From assembly GCA_018433245.1 (NCBI GenBank), contig JAHDRN010000007.1, positions 124,001 to 188,000 of the forward strand: a stretch of 64,000 nucleotides of DNA, written 5' to 3'. Of this stretch, positions 1-6,995 are shown piece by piece (positions within the stretch are counted from its first letter, which is position 1; each line of letters opens with the position of its first letter). Under the pieces are notes generated by a model. That model did not search any database. It was not told the DNA's origin and worked only from the letters and a program-made list of their open reading frames with translations. The position numbers were made by a program, and so were the translations under genes. Source of the stretch: Candidatus Proruminimicrobium quisquiliarum (GTDB lineage Bacteria > Elusimicrobiota > Endomicrobiia > Endomicrobiales > Endomicrobiaceae).

Positions 1-358
1 AATTTGTTTTATTTAATATGCCATCAATAAAATCATTAGCCGGTTTATTTGATATTTCTATCGGTAAACTACCGGGATTTATATTTTTATTTAAATCTTC
101 ATAATTATCTTTGTCATTTAAATACAATTTTATTTTATTAAAATTTTTATCCGAACTAAAATTTAAAAGAACTTCTTTTGCCAAAACGGCACTTCCTTTG
201 TTGCCGTCAGATGCGATACCTTTTCCTGCAAACGGTTCAATTATGGCAATGTTATCATATGGACTATTTAACATTACTGAAAGGTATCTTTCTAAATATT
301 TTTTATAAACTTCCAACTTCTCCTTGCTGTGATAATTAATTTTATTGTTCTTATCCAT
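1..358 (-). CDS. TcmP-like (three-Cys-motif partner) protein, partial
   Basis: Reading the minus strand from the ATG at 358 gives an open frame that runs off the left edge (119 codons visible, C-terminus missing). The visible part contains KLEVYKKYLERYL followed by IAIIEPFAGKG and GSAVLAKEVL. This pattern (K...Y...YL, then an 'i.DgFAGpG...GSp..A' block) is typical of the N-terminus of TcmP proteins, a methyltransferase-like family usually found beside a 'three-Cys-motif' (phage Gp37/68-like, DUF5131) partner in mobile or accessory DNA. The partner would have to lie outside the window. No Shine-Dalgarno precedes the start, and the -10 box sits directly in front of it. The family call is from recognition of the motif only; the protein's biochemical role is not established. 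Confidence 0.6.
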   Translation of the reverse strand, partial: MDKNNKINYHSKEKLEVYKKYLERYLSVMLNSPYDNIAIIEPFAGKGIASDGNKGSAVLAKEVLLNFSSDKNFNKIKLYLNDKDNYEDLNKNINPGSLPIEISNKPANDFIDGILNKTN

Positions 359-364
359 TTTTTG

Positions 365-394
365 ATTATACCATACAAATGTATATTTTGTCAA
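365..394 (-). promoter_or_regulatory. Sigma-70 promoter of the TcmP-like gene, leaderless
   Basis: On the minus strand TTGACA (389-394) and TATAAT (365-370) are both perfect consensus boxes with an 18-nt spacer. Only six bases separate the -10 box from the ATG at 358-356, so transcription should begin at or next to the A of the start codon. No ribosome-binding site fits in between. Confidence 0.75.
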
Positions 395-442
395 TATGTT
401 TTTTAATTACACATAAAGCATTATACCAAAATAAATTTCATA

Positions 443-473
443 TTGAATAAAAGATTTATTTTTTTTGTATAAT
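443..473 (+). promoter_or_regulatory. Probable promoter of the M48 lipoprotein gene
   Basis: TTGAAT (443-448) and TATAAT (468-473) are separated by 19 nt, slightly longer than ideal. The -10 box lies inside the 5' extension of the open frame, which argues that translation starts later, at the ATG at 504. Confidence 0.5.
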
Positions 474-503
474 CCTTATATGCAGATTATTATGGGGGAG
501 AAA

Positions 504-1304
504 ATGTTAAAAATTTTAAGTCTTTTTGCTGTTATAGGTTTATTCTTAAGCGCCTGTACAACTGTTCCGATGACGGGCAGAAAACAAGTATCTTTAATTT
601 CAAATTCAGAGTTAACTTCGCTAAGCGATCAGGAATACAAACAGATTATCAGTACATCCCAAATTGAAAAAGGCACGAAAAATGCACAGATGGTAACTGA
701 AGTAGGGCAAAAAATAGCAAAAGCCGTTGAAGAATTTTTTACGGAAACAAATCAAGCGGATAAAATATCTGAATTTGCATGGGAATTTAATCTGATAAAA
801 GACGATAAAACTGTAAACGCTTTTTGTATGCCGGGCGGCAAAATAGTAGTTTATACGGGTATTCTTCCTGTTACTAAAAACAAAGAAGGGCTTGCCGTAG
901 TTATGGGACACGAAGTTGCCCATGCTATTGCAAACCACGGTGCGGAACGAATGAGCCAGCAGATGCTTGCAGGAGCAGGACAAACGGCTCTCGGATATGC
1001 CACTCAGGAACAATCTGAACAAACAAAAATGCTTATCAATACAGCTTACGGCGTAGGCGCACAGGTAGGGCTTTTACTCCCTTATTCAAGACTGCATGAA
1101 TCGGAAGCAGACCACATAGGGCTTATTCTTATGGCAAAGGCAGGTTATGACCCAAAATATGCCGTAACTTTTTGGACCGATATGAGTAAACTGAGTGCCG
1201 GAAATAAACCTATGGCTCTTTTATCAACTCATCCATCTGATGACAAAAGAATAGAAGATATCAAAAAACTTTTGCCGGACGCTTTAAAATACTACAAAAA
1301 ATAA
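504..1304 (+). CDS. M48-family metalloprotease, lipoprotein
   Basis: This is a 266-residue zinc metalloprotease of the M48 family, of the small periplasmic lipoprotein type (related to LoiP/YcaL). A hydrophobic signal ends in the lipobox LSAC with the lipidated cysteine at residue 18. The HEVAH zinc motif is at residues 136-140 and the third zinc ligand lies in ESEAD at 199-203. The open frame can be extended upstream to a TTG at 465, but that segment carries the -10 box; the ATG at 504 has GGGGGAG just before it and begins the signal peptide. It probably cleaves misfolded or outer-membrane proteins in the periplasm. It stands alone, divergent from the TcmP-like gene. Physiological substrates cannot be read from sequence. 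Confidence 0.85.
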   Translation: MLKILSLFAVIGLFLSACTTVPMTGRKQVSLISNSELTSLSDQEYKQIISTSQIEKGTKNAQMVTEVGQKIAKAVEEFFTETNQADKISEFAWEFNLIKDDKTVNAFCMPGGKIVVYTGILPVTKNKEGLAVVMGHEVAHAIANHGAERMSQQMLAGAGQTALGYATQEQSEQTKMLINTAYGVGAQVGLLLPYSRLHESEADHIGLILMAKAGYDPKYAVTFWTDMSKLSAGNKPMALLSTHPSDDKRIEDIKKLLPDALKYYKK

Positions 1305-1340
1305 ACTAATACAATTGTCTGCTGCACTGATTTTTTTGAT

Positions 1341-1369
1341 TTGACTTTTTTATTTCATTGTTCTATAAT
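1341..1369 (+). promoter_or_regulatory. Promoter of the arsR-permease operon
   Basis: TTGACT (1341-1346) and TATAAT (1364-1369) are separated by exactly 17 nt. This is a strong sigma-70 type promoter placed 36 nt upstream of the arsR-like ATG. Confidence 0.8.
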
Positions 1370-1389
1370 TCCAGAACAATAGAATTATA
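1357..1389. promoter_or_regulatory. Putative ArsR operator (inverted repeats over the -10 box)
   Basis: ATTGTTCT (1357-1364) and AGAACAAT (1373-1380) form a perfect 8-bp inverted repeat with an 8-nt spacer that covers the -10 box. A second pair, TATAATTC (1364-1371) and GAATTATA (1382-1389), is interleaved with it. The position is what one expects for autorepression by the ArsR-like protein encoded immediately downstream. The sequence shows the symmetry; binding is inferred. Confidence 0.7.
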
Positions 1390-1404
1390 AAGGAGTTAAA
1401 AAGC

Positions 1405-1689
1405 ATGAACGAAAATCAGATAACAGCCGTTTTTGACGCCCTGTCGCAAACAACAAGGCTTAAAGTGTTTAAACTTCTTATAGATAACAGCATAGAAGGC
1501 ATTTGCCCCTGCAACATTGCCGAAAAACTAAAAATACCGAGAAATACCCTTTCCTTTCATTTGTCTTTATTGACAAAGGTCGGTCTATGCGAATATAAAA
1601 AAACAGGAAAAACGCTGATATACAAACCCAAATGCGAAGTTATAAAACAAATATCATGTTATTTGTTGCAAAATTGCTGTTCAAAATAA
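1405..1689 (+). CDS. ArsR/SmtB-family metalloregulator
   Basis: This 94-residue winged-helix repressor starts at an ATG with AGGAG ten bases upstream. The N-terminal FDALSQTTRLKVFKLL is the classical ArsR opening, and IPRNTLSFHLSLLTKVGL is the recognition helix. Candidate metalloid ligands are the CPC pair (EGICPCNIAEKL) at about residues 34-36 and the C-terminal NCCSK cysteines. It heads an operon with a permease and a thioredoxin-like protein, and its promoter carries an inverted repeat, so autoregulated derepression by arsenic, antimony or another soft metal is likely. The exact inducer cannot be told from sequence. Confidence 0.85.
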   Translation: MNENQITAVFDALSQTTRLKVFKLLIDNSIEGICPCNIAEKLKIPRNTLSFHLSLLTKVGLCEYKKTGKTLIYKPKCEVIKQISCYLLQNCCSK

Positions 1690-1701
1690 GGAGCATTTTT
1701 T

Positions 1702-2667
1702 ATGTTTAAAGTATTTACATATTTTGCCGACTGGTGTATTTTAAAAATGGGGCTTGATATAAACTCGCATCTTGGAGCATCAGTTCATTTTTTTATTGAA
1801 GACATAACAAAAATATTTTTACTTATATATATATTGATATTTATAATATCGCTGTTCCGCTCGCAGATATCGCCCGAAAAAGCAAGAGAGTATCTGTCCG
1901 GAAAAAAAAGATGGTACGGTTATTTTTTGGCTGTATTTCTCGGAATTATAACGCCTTTCTGTTCATGTTCGTCAATTCCGTTGTTTATAGGATTTCTTTC
2001 GGCCGGAATTCCGTTCGGCATAACAATGGCTTTTTTAATAAGTTCGCCTTTGGTAAGCGAAATAGCGACCGTTCTGCTTATAGGAATGCAGGGCGCAGGT
2101 CCCAAAATAGCGGCGATATATGTTATTATCGGTTCCGTTATAGCTTTAACAGGAGGCTTTCTTGCAGATTTTTTCCGTTTGGAAAGATTATCGTCATATA
2201 AGCCTGCCGTAATCAAAATCAACGAATATGAACGATCTTCAACAAAAGAAAAAATTATAGAATTAATAAAATACGCGCATTCTTTCGCATTTGACACAAT
2301 AAAAAATATAGGATTATACGTTATTATTGGTCTTCTTGCCGGAGCAATAATACACGGGTACATACCGCAGGAATTTTTACTTAAATATTTAGGCAGAGAA
2401 AACATTTTCGCCGTTCCTTTTGCAGCCGTAGTCGGGATACCGATGTACGCAAACCACGTAAGTGTAATTCCCGTTATACAGGCGCTGCTTCTTAAAGGCG
2501 TGCCGGTCGGCACGGCATTGGTTTTATTAATGAGCATTACGGCTATTTCGCTTCCCGAAATGATAATGCTTAAAAAAGTATTAACATGGAAAATGATAGG
2601 CTTGTTTGCAGCATATCTTTTGGTTTCGTTTATAATTGTCGGCTATGTTTTAAATTTTATAATTTAA
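1702..2667 (+). CDS. Permease of the ArsP/DUF318 family
   Basis: This 321-residue protein has about eight hydrophobic membrane segments and belongs to the ArsP-type permease family. The hallmark TPFCSCSSIPLFIGFLSAGI places a CSC pair at residues 87-89, followed by LISSPLVSE. A cytoplasmic charged loop lies around residues 160-190 between the two membrane halves. Family members export trivalent organoarsenicals or related thiol-reactive compounds. The ribosome-binding site AAGGAG overlaps the arsR stop, giving tight coupling. Its position between an ArsR regulator and a small redox protein supports a metalloid resistance role. Substrate identity is inferred from family and context. Confidence 0.85.
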   Translation: MFKVFTYFADWCILKMGLDINSHLGASVHFFIEDITKIFLLIYILIFIISLFRSQISPEKAREYLSGKKRWYGYFLAVFLGIITPFCSCSSIPLFIGFLSAGIPFGITMAFLISSPLVSEIATVLLIGMQGAGPKIAAIYVIIGSVIALTGGFLADFFRLERLSSYKPAVIKINEYERSSTKEKIIELIKYAHSFAFDTIKNIGLYVIIGLLAGAIIHGYIPQEFLLKYLGRENIFAVPFAAVVGIPMYANHVSVIPVIQALLLKGVPVGTALVLLMSITAISLPEMIMLKKVLTWKMIGLFAAYLLVSFIIVGYVLNFII

Positions 2668-2679
2668 AGGGGAAAAACT

Positions 2680-2931
2680 ATGAATATTAAAATTTTAGGC
2701 GCGTGCTGCAGCAGATGTGAAACGTTAAAAAATTTAACGGAAAGCGCTTTAAAAGATTTGGAAATTGAAACAAAAGTTGAAAAGATTACCGATATTGAAC
2801 AGATAGCTGCTTACAATATTTTAAGTCTGCCGGCGCTTGTAATTGACGAAAAAGTCATAATTGCGGGAAAAGTTCCGAAACTTGACGAAATTAAAGAAAT
2901 TTTGAAAAAACACAATGAAACAAAAAAGTAA
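2680..2931 (+). CDS. Small thioredoxin-like (redox-active disulfide) protein
   Basis: This 83-residue protein resembles the 'small redox-active disulfide protein 2' thioredoxin family. The N-terminal strand runs into GACCSRCETL, giving a CxxC pair (C10-C13) with an extra cysteine at C9; the cis-proline region is SLPALVID. It follows the permease by 12 nt with its own AAGGGG ribosome-binding site. In many anaerobes this protein is paired with ArsP-type permeases and ArsR regulators; it may reduce or deliver a thiol-bound substrate to the permease. The additional cysteine next to the CxxC could serve as a metal or metalloid ligand, which is inference. Confidence 0.8.
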   Translation: MNIKILGACCSRCETLKNLTESALKDLEIETKVEKITDIEQIAAYNILSLPALVIDEKVIIAGKVPKLDEIKEILKKHNETKK

Positions 2932-3037
2932 TTTTAAAAATTTAACAAAACAAAAAAAGGTTACATATTCAATGACCAAGAATTTGTTTTCAAAAAAACT
3001 GAAAGTTAAATCTTTTAAAGAAACAAAGAAAAAATAA
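2915..3037 (+). CDS. Possible 40-residue basic ORF after the redox protein
   Basis: An ATG at 2915 opens a 40-codon frame that overlaps the end of the thioredoxin-like gene by 17 nt and ends at 3037. The product is very basic (about fifteen lysines) with no cysteine and no recognisable domain. There is no convincing ribosome-binding site, so expression would depend on coupling. In such A-rich DNA a run of lysine codons can arise by chance, so this may be non-coding. Confidence 0.2.
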   Translation: MKQKSNFKNLTKQKKVTYSMTKNLFSKKLKVKSFKETKKK

Positions 3038-3038
3038 T

Positions 3039-3449
3039 TTATTTTTCTTCCTTAACTCCAAGAAGCAGGTTTATCATTTTTTTATTGCCTTTCTCAACGG
3101 CAATATTTAAAGGTGTTTCGTGGTAAGCGTCCGTAACATTCAGATTGGCACCCTTACTGATTAACATTTTAGCCATCTCAACATTATCGTCCGATACTGC
3201 AAAAAATATGGCAGTTTTTTTTTCACTGCCGCCGACAGCATTAACATCTGCACCGTTTTCAATCAACATTTTAGCAATTTCAATATTGTTTTTTTTAACT
3301 GCCGAAATTAATGGAGTAACCCCGTGTTTTGGATTACTGTTTATATCAGCAACTGATTTACATTGAGATTTATTGTCTTCCGCAAAACTTAGAGTTACAA
3401 AACCAAACATCAAACAGGCAAAAACAATTAAAAGACTTTTCTTAACCAT
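3039..3449 (-). CDS. Exported ankyrin-repeat protein
   Basis: This 136-residue protein has a signal peptide (KK then a hydrophobic stretch, cleavage probably after SFA at about residue 23) followed by three ankyrin repeats. The repeat cores TPLISAV..AKMLIENGADVN, TAIFFAV..AKMLISKGANLN and TPLNIAV..INLLL are easy to see. Periplasmic ankyrin proteins act as protein-binding scaffolds or inhibitors. The start has TAGGAG six bases upstream. It follows the two-TM sensor-like gene by 10 nt and is probably cotranscribed with it, which suggests the two work in the same compartment. Partner and function are unknown. Confidence 0.8.
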   Translation of the reverse strand: MVKKSLLIVFACLMFGFVTLSFAEDNKSQCKSVADINSNPKHGVTPLISAVKKNNIEIAKMLIENGADVNAVGGSEKKTAIFFAVSDDNVEMAKMLISKGANLNVTDAYHETPLNIAVEKGNKKMINLLLGVKEEK

Positions 3450-3459
3450 TTTTTATCTC

Positions 3460-4473
3460 CTATATTTTTATTGCTTCAATTATAATACCGATAAATATTT
3501 TTTGTTCATTTTTCACAGGATTAATTTCAATTTTCAGATTTTCAGATTTAAAATAAACTTTTTCCTGTTTTTCCAAAACAGCTGAAATATGTTTTATTAT
3601 GTCGGCATTATTTACTGCGTTAAAAACATGGGTGTTTATATTTTTATCTCCGAAGAGAATACTGTTTTTGTCCGCACAATAAATTATTTTTGCATTACTG
3701 TCCAAAATTGCGAAAACATCGTATTGAATATGCATATAATGTTGCGCAACATAGGCAAGCAGTTGTTTGCTTAAATTTGAATTATCATTAATTGTATTTA
3801 AATCATTGCTGAGATTATTAACGTCAACCATAACCATATCAACTAATTGCGAATATATTGTTTTTGGCATTTTATCTTTCATAGACAGCGCTTTTTTTGT
3901 TTTATTAAACGGAACTAAAAAGAAAAATTTTGACAGATAATACATTAAGAATGAAAATATTAACGACAATACAAAAGAGAATACGTATAATTTTATTTTC
4001 CATCCGTTTAACTTAGTCAAAATATTTTGGGCTGAAATAACGGCAAATAAAGTATTCGTATCGTCAATGTAAATTGAATATAAAAAACCTGCTGAGTTTG
4101 AAAGGGGGGTAATACCTGATTGTTCTGAAACAGCGTTTTGATATATCGGTTCGCTGTATTTCTTGTTCCATTTGGAAGAATCGTTATGAATAACAACCGT
4201 TAAATCTTTATTAAGTATAAAACTTTCAGTAATATTATTTAATTTTGATAATTTATTTATTGAATACAACAATCCTATATCATCTGATTTTGAAAATGAT
4301 GTTTTAATCTCCGGAGCTATTGAATTAACTACAGATACGGAATAATCTTTAAGATAATTCATAGATTCTTTTAAATTATGTCTGTAAAGAATCTCAATGA
4401 CAAAATATGATATCCCTGCCGTTATAAAAAAAACTATTAACGATAAAAAAATAATATTTCTTTTCATTTTCAC
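3460..4473 (-). CDS. Two-TM sensor-like membrane protein, no output domain
   Basis: This 337-residue protein has the topology of a transmembrane sensor: TM1 at about residues 6-27, an extracytoplasmic region of roughly 135 residues, TM2 at about 160-186, then a cytoplasmic region. The extracytoplasmic part (EPIYQNAVSEQSGI, AGFLYSIYIDD) resembles single CACHE-type ligand domains, and the C-terminal FAILDSNAKIIYCADKNS has a PAS-like pattern. No histidine kinase, GGDEF, EAL or methyl-accepting domain follows, so output is not apparent. GGAG lies five bases before the ATG. It leads a two-gene unit with the ankyrin protein. I do not recognise the family. Confidence 0.65.
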   Translation of the reverse strand: MKMKRNIIFLSLIVFFITAGISYFVIEILYRHNLKESMNYLKDYSVSVVNSIAPEIKTSFSKSDDIGLLYSINKLSKLNNITESFILNKDLTVVIHNDSSKWNKKYSEPIYQNAVSEQSGITPLSNSAGFLYSIYIDDTNTLFAVISAQNILTKLNGWKIKLYVFSFVLSLIFSFLMYYLSKFFFLVPFNKTKKALSMKDKMPKTIYSQLVDMVMVDVNNLSNDLNTINDNSNLSKQLLAYVAQHYMHIQYDVFAILDSNAKIIYCADKNSILFGDKNINTHVFNAVNNADIIKHISAVLEKQEKVYFKSENLKIEINPVKNEQKIFIGIIIEAIKI

Positions 4474-4618
4474 TCCATGATTTTAGTATAAAATTTGTCT
4501 TTATGCCACTTTTATCACGTTTTTTGCATCTAGTAGTTTCGCCTAAAAGCACGAATGCTTTTGTTTTTATACCACGTTAGCATATCTAGTTGTTTGCCTT
4601 TAATTCGTTTCGTCTTAA

Positions 4619-4788
4619 TGCCACTTTCAGCGTGTCTATGAGCGCAGTGTTTTTTACTGTAAAAACTTAAAACAGATAAGTTTTTAAACTCACTTGTCCG
4701 AAGAAAAATCCGTTTCAATATGCTGTAAGGATTTTTCAAGTTGTGAGTTGTACTGTAAAAAACACAAGCGAATACGCTGCTTGTGGCA
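4619..4788. repeat. Imperfect 170-bp inverted repeat with nested hairpins
   Basis: Successive arm segments pair in order: TGCCAC (4619-4624) with GTGGCA (4783-4788), CAGCGT (4628-4633) with ACGCTG (4774-4779), GTGTTTTTTAC (4647-4657) with GTAAAAAACAC (4755-4765), AACTCAC (4687-4693) with GTGAGTT (4743-4749), and GAAAAATCC (4703-4711) with GGATTTTTC (4729-4737). The left arm is longer because it contains an extra hairpin, AAAAACTT (4661-4668) against AAGTTTTT. Each arm segment is a perfect match. The origin is unknown: a decayed MITE-like element or a structured RNA are both possible. Confidence 0.75.
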
Positions 4789-4797
4789 GATTTTTTG

Positions 4798-4905
4798 GTT
4801 ACTTTTTCATCTACTGGAAAAAGTAACTTTAACTTTTGCTAAAGAAAAAAGTATGTTGCCGTGAGTCAACCACTCACACTTTTTTGTCTCGAGACAAAAA
4901 GTAAC
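4798..4905. repeat. 108-bp element bounded by GTTACTTTTT inverted repeats
   Basis: The ends GTTACTTTTT (4798-4807) and AAAAAGTAAC (4896-4905) are perfect inverted repeats. Inside are a local 11-bp hairpin (4798-4808 with 4817-4827), a two-part hairpin AAAAAAGT/ACTTTTTT (4845-4852, 4878-4885) enclosing GTGAGT/ACTCAC (4861-4866, 4872-4877), and a 20-bp palindrome centred on TCTCGAGA (4881-4900). The strands can fold in competing ways. No coding sequence is present. Confidence 0.75.
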
Positions 4906-4952
4906 ATCTATTATTTAAAAGAACTTAACTGTTTAAAGAGATAGGAATAAAA

Positions 4953-6992
4953 CTATCTCCACGGATAAAATTCCGTTTCAGATTCCCTTGTTCCGTCCTT
5001 TTTCAGAAATGTCGGAACATTTGTTTTTAATTCAAATCTGAAAAACAGACTCCAGTAATCTTCTCTTAAACGGAATACAGAACCTAAATTGAAACAGTGC
5101 ATATCTCTGTAAAGTTTAAATTCGTGATCGTTGCCGCTCCATATCATATCCTTATATTTGCAGCTGTTTCTTATGCTGTAGTCAACTCTCCATTTTGAAT
5201 TGATCCAAAAACCTATGCCTGTAACCATATCAATGTCATCGGGACGGTAATCGTAATAAAAACCGGCAAGCGTAAAATAAAATTTTTCAAGCTGCCCGAA
5301 TTTTGTATCAAGCTGTAAAGAGTTTAATTTGCACGGTTCCAGATCCTGCTGCTGTCTCATATACACGGTAATTTTTGAACTTGGCGCATAGGTAAGTTCG
5401 TTAATAAGCGGATACCAGTGTTTATAACTTGAAGAATTAATGTTTCTGAAATCATAACCGGTATAATTTCTCAAAACCATGCTTGAAGTCAAATACATAT
5501 AATTATTAAACAGCAGAGTATTTGACTCAAAACCGCCGTCATCAACCCGGCTTGAAGAATCATGAACAAACGAAGCGTCCATAGTCTGAAGTCTGTATTT
5601 GAGATTATAAGCAAGGTTCCAGTCCATCCATCCGGTCAGCCTGTATCTTGCGTTCAACGACCCGTACAATCTTGTTAAATCGGTTATAGTGTCATCATCC
5701 GGATTTTTGTTTGAATAAACATCCTCTTTAACGCCAAGCGCAGGCTTTAAAGTAAATCTTTTTGTTATTCTGTAATCTTTTGTAAGGTTATAGTCAAAAC
5801 CTGCAAACTGGTAATTAAAATCTGTTGTGCTTGTGGAATAAACAAATTCATATCTGGTTCTGTTTTCAAAATTAAACGTAAAATTATTTGTAACGCCGTA
5901 CGCTTTTTTAGGATATATTGAATAGTATATCTGAGGAAGCAAAAAATATGAAGACGACGTAATTTTATCCTGAATATTATAAACCTGGTATAATTCCGTT
6001 AAAACTCTTAAATTTGAAGCCGGACTCTGTCTGGTCGCGGAAAAATATGACCTTCTCTGGTTTGATACTCTGTTCCAGTTATCCTGCTGGTAAATATTAT
6101 TAAAATATGAATCGCTCTGGAATTCGGCATGAGCCTGTATAGTCCACAAATCGTTAATATTTTGACGGTATGAAGGCTGCAGCATCCATCTTTGCGAATT
6201 ATTTTTCTTGTCAAAGATGCTGTATGAATATACCGAAGCCATTATTTTGTCTTTTATGTTATATGAAAGTTCAAGCCCTATTCCTTCGCCGAAACTGCCC
6301 AGATAATCAAGAGAAAGTTTTGAGTCAAATTCTTTTGTAAATCTGTATTTCAGGGCAAGTTTAAGAGCCGCTCCGCCCTCATTGCTGTATCCCGGTTCTA
6401 TTTCATATCTGAAAGGATCGTCGTCGTTTAGTTTTCTGGTATATTTCGGAAAATAAAATACGGGAACTCCACCCACATAATATACAGCTTTTGAAATAGT
6501 TATTTTTTTATCAACGACAAATAATCCGTTTTTTGCGTAAGCGTAATGGTGCGGGTTGTCAAGGTCGCAGTTTGAAATCGTAACATTTTCTATTTTATAA
6601 GTGTCGGATGAAATTTTGTACATCTTTTCGGCTCTGAAAAAGATGGGGGAAGAACAGCCGAAAGTGTTTGTCATTTCACCCTGCTGTTTATCCATATCGT
6701 ATCGGACTTTATCGGTAAAAATAGTATTGCTTGATTCGGCTATGGACACATTTCCCTGCGCGTCCAATTGTTTTACCTGTATTTTGATTTCTATATTGTC
6801 CGCTTTTAAAACCTTGCCGAGCCAGTCAAGCTGAACGTTGCCCGACGCGGTAACCAAGCCGCTTTCCTGCTGGTAGGTAACGGTATCGGCTTTCATCTCA
6901 ACTTCATAACAGTACAGATTGGCGGCAGAAATAAAAAATAAAATAACACCGCAAATAAATGAATGTAATAATTTTTTTTGAATTGTCGGCAT
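4953..6992 (-). CDS. lptD: LPS-assembly protein LptD (OstA family)
   Basis: This 679-residue outer-membrane protein inserts lipopolysaccharide into the outer leaflet. A signal peptide (residues 1 to about 28) precedes an OstA-like beta-jellyroll domain (about 30-135, with DTVTYQQESGLVTASGNVQ). The LptD signature follows: ISNCDLDNPHHYAYAK then GGVPVFYFPKY; cysteines at 113 and 142 could form a structural disulfide. The remaining ~480 residues are alternating aromatic beta-strands of the barrel, ending in a charged tail. It is shorter than enteric LptD (~780). It is the last gene of an accD-folC-ROK-lptD run with 3-nt spacing to its upstream neighbour. A weak hairpin (4938-4959) overlaps its stop. 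Confidence 0.88.
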   Translation of the reverse strand: MPTIQKKLLHSFICGVILFFISAANLYCYEVEMKADTVTYQQESGLVTASGNVQLDWLGKVLKADNIEIKIQVKQLDAQGNVSIAESSNTIFTDKVRYDMDKQQGEMTNTFGCSSPIFFRAEKMYKISSDTYKIENVTISNCDLDNPHHYAYAKNGLFVVDKKITISKAVYYVGGVPVFYFPKYTRKLNDDDPFRYEIEPGYSNEGGAALKLALKYRFTKEFDSKLSLDYLGSFGEGIGLELSYNIKDKIMASVYSYSIFDKKNNSQRWMLQPSYRQNINDLWTIQAHAEFQSDSYFNNIYQQDNWNRVSNQRRSYFSATRQSPASNLRVLTELYQVYNIQDKITSSSYFLLPQIYYSIYPKKAYGVTNNFTFNFENRTRYEFVYSTSTTDFNYQFAGFDYNLTKDYRITKRFTLKPALGVKEDVYSNKNPDDDTITDLTRLYGSLNARYRLTGWMDWNLAYNLKYRLQTMDASFVHDSSSRVDDGGFESNTLLFNNYMYLTSSMVLRNYTGYDFRNINSSSYKHWYPLINELTYAPSSKITVYMRQQQDLEPCKLNSLQLDTKFGQLEKFYFTLAGFYYDYRPDDIDMVTGIGFWINSKWRVDYSIRNSCKYKDMIWSGNDHEFKLYRDMHCFNLGSVFRLREDYWSLFFRFELKTNVPTFLKKDGTRESETEFYPWR

Positions 6993-6995
6993 CTG

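Larger units (their letters stand above)
4474..4952. other. Intergenic region rich in degenerate repeats
   Basis: No convincing gene lies in these 479 nt. Between 4502 and 4640 there are three degenerate direct copies of a unit that begins TATGCCAC/TATACCAC/AATGCCAC and continues with GCATCTAGTAGTTT-like sequence. The rest is taken up by two separate blocks of inverted repeats listed below. A 69-codon minus-strand frame at 4530-4739 is composed of these repeats and looks fortuitous. Confidence 0.6.

Noticed and set aside
111-308. 65-residue plus-strand frame at the left edge
   Set aside because: It overlaps the minus-strand TcmP-like frame, which has recognisable motifs and a promoter; the plus-strand product has none.
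4530-4739. 69-codon minus-strand frame in the repeat region
   Set aside because: It is made of the direct and inverted repeats, lacks a ribosome-binding site and shows no protein-like conservation pattern.
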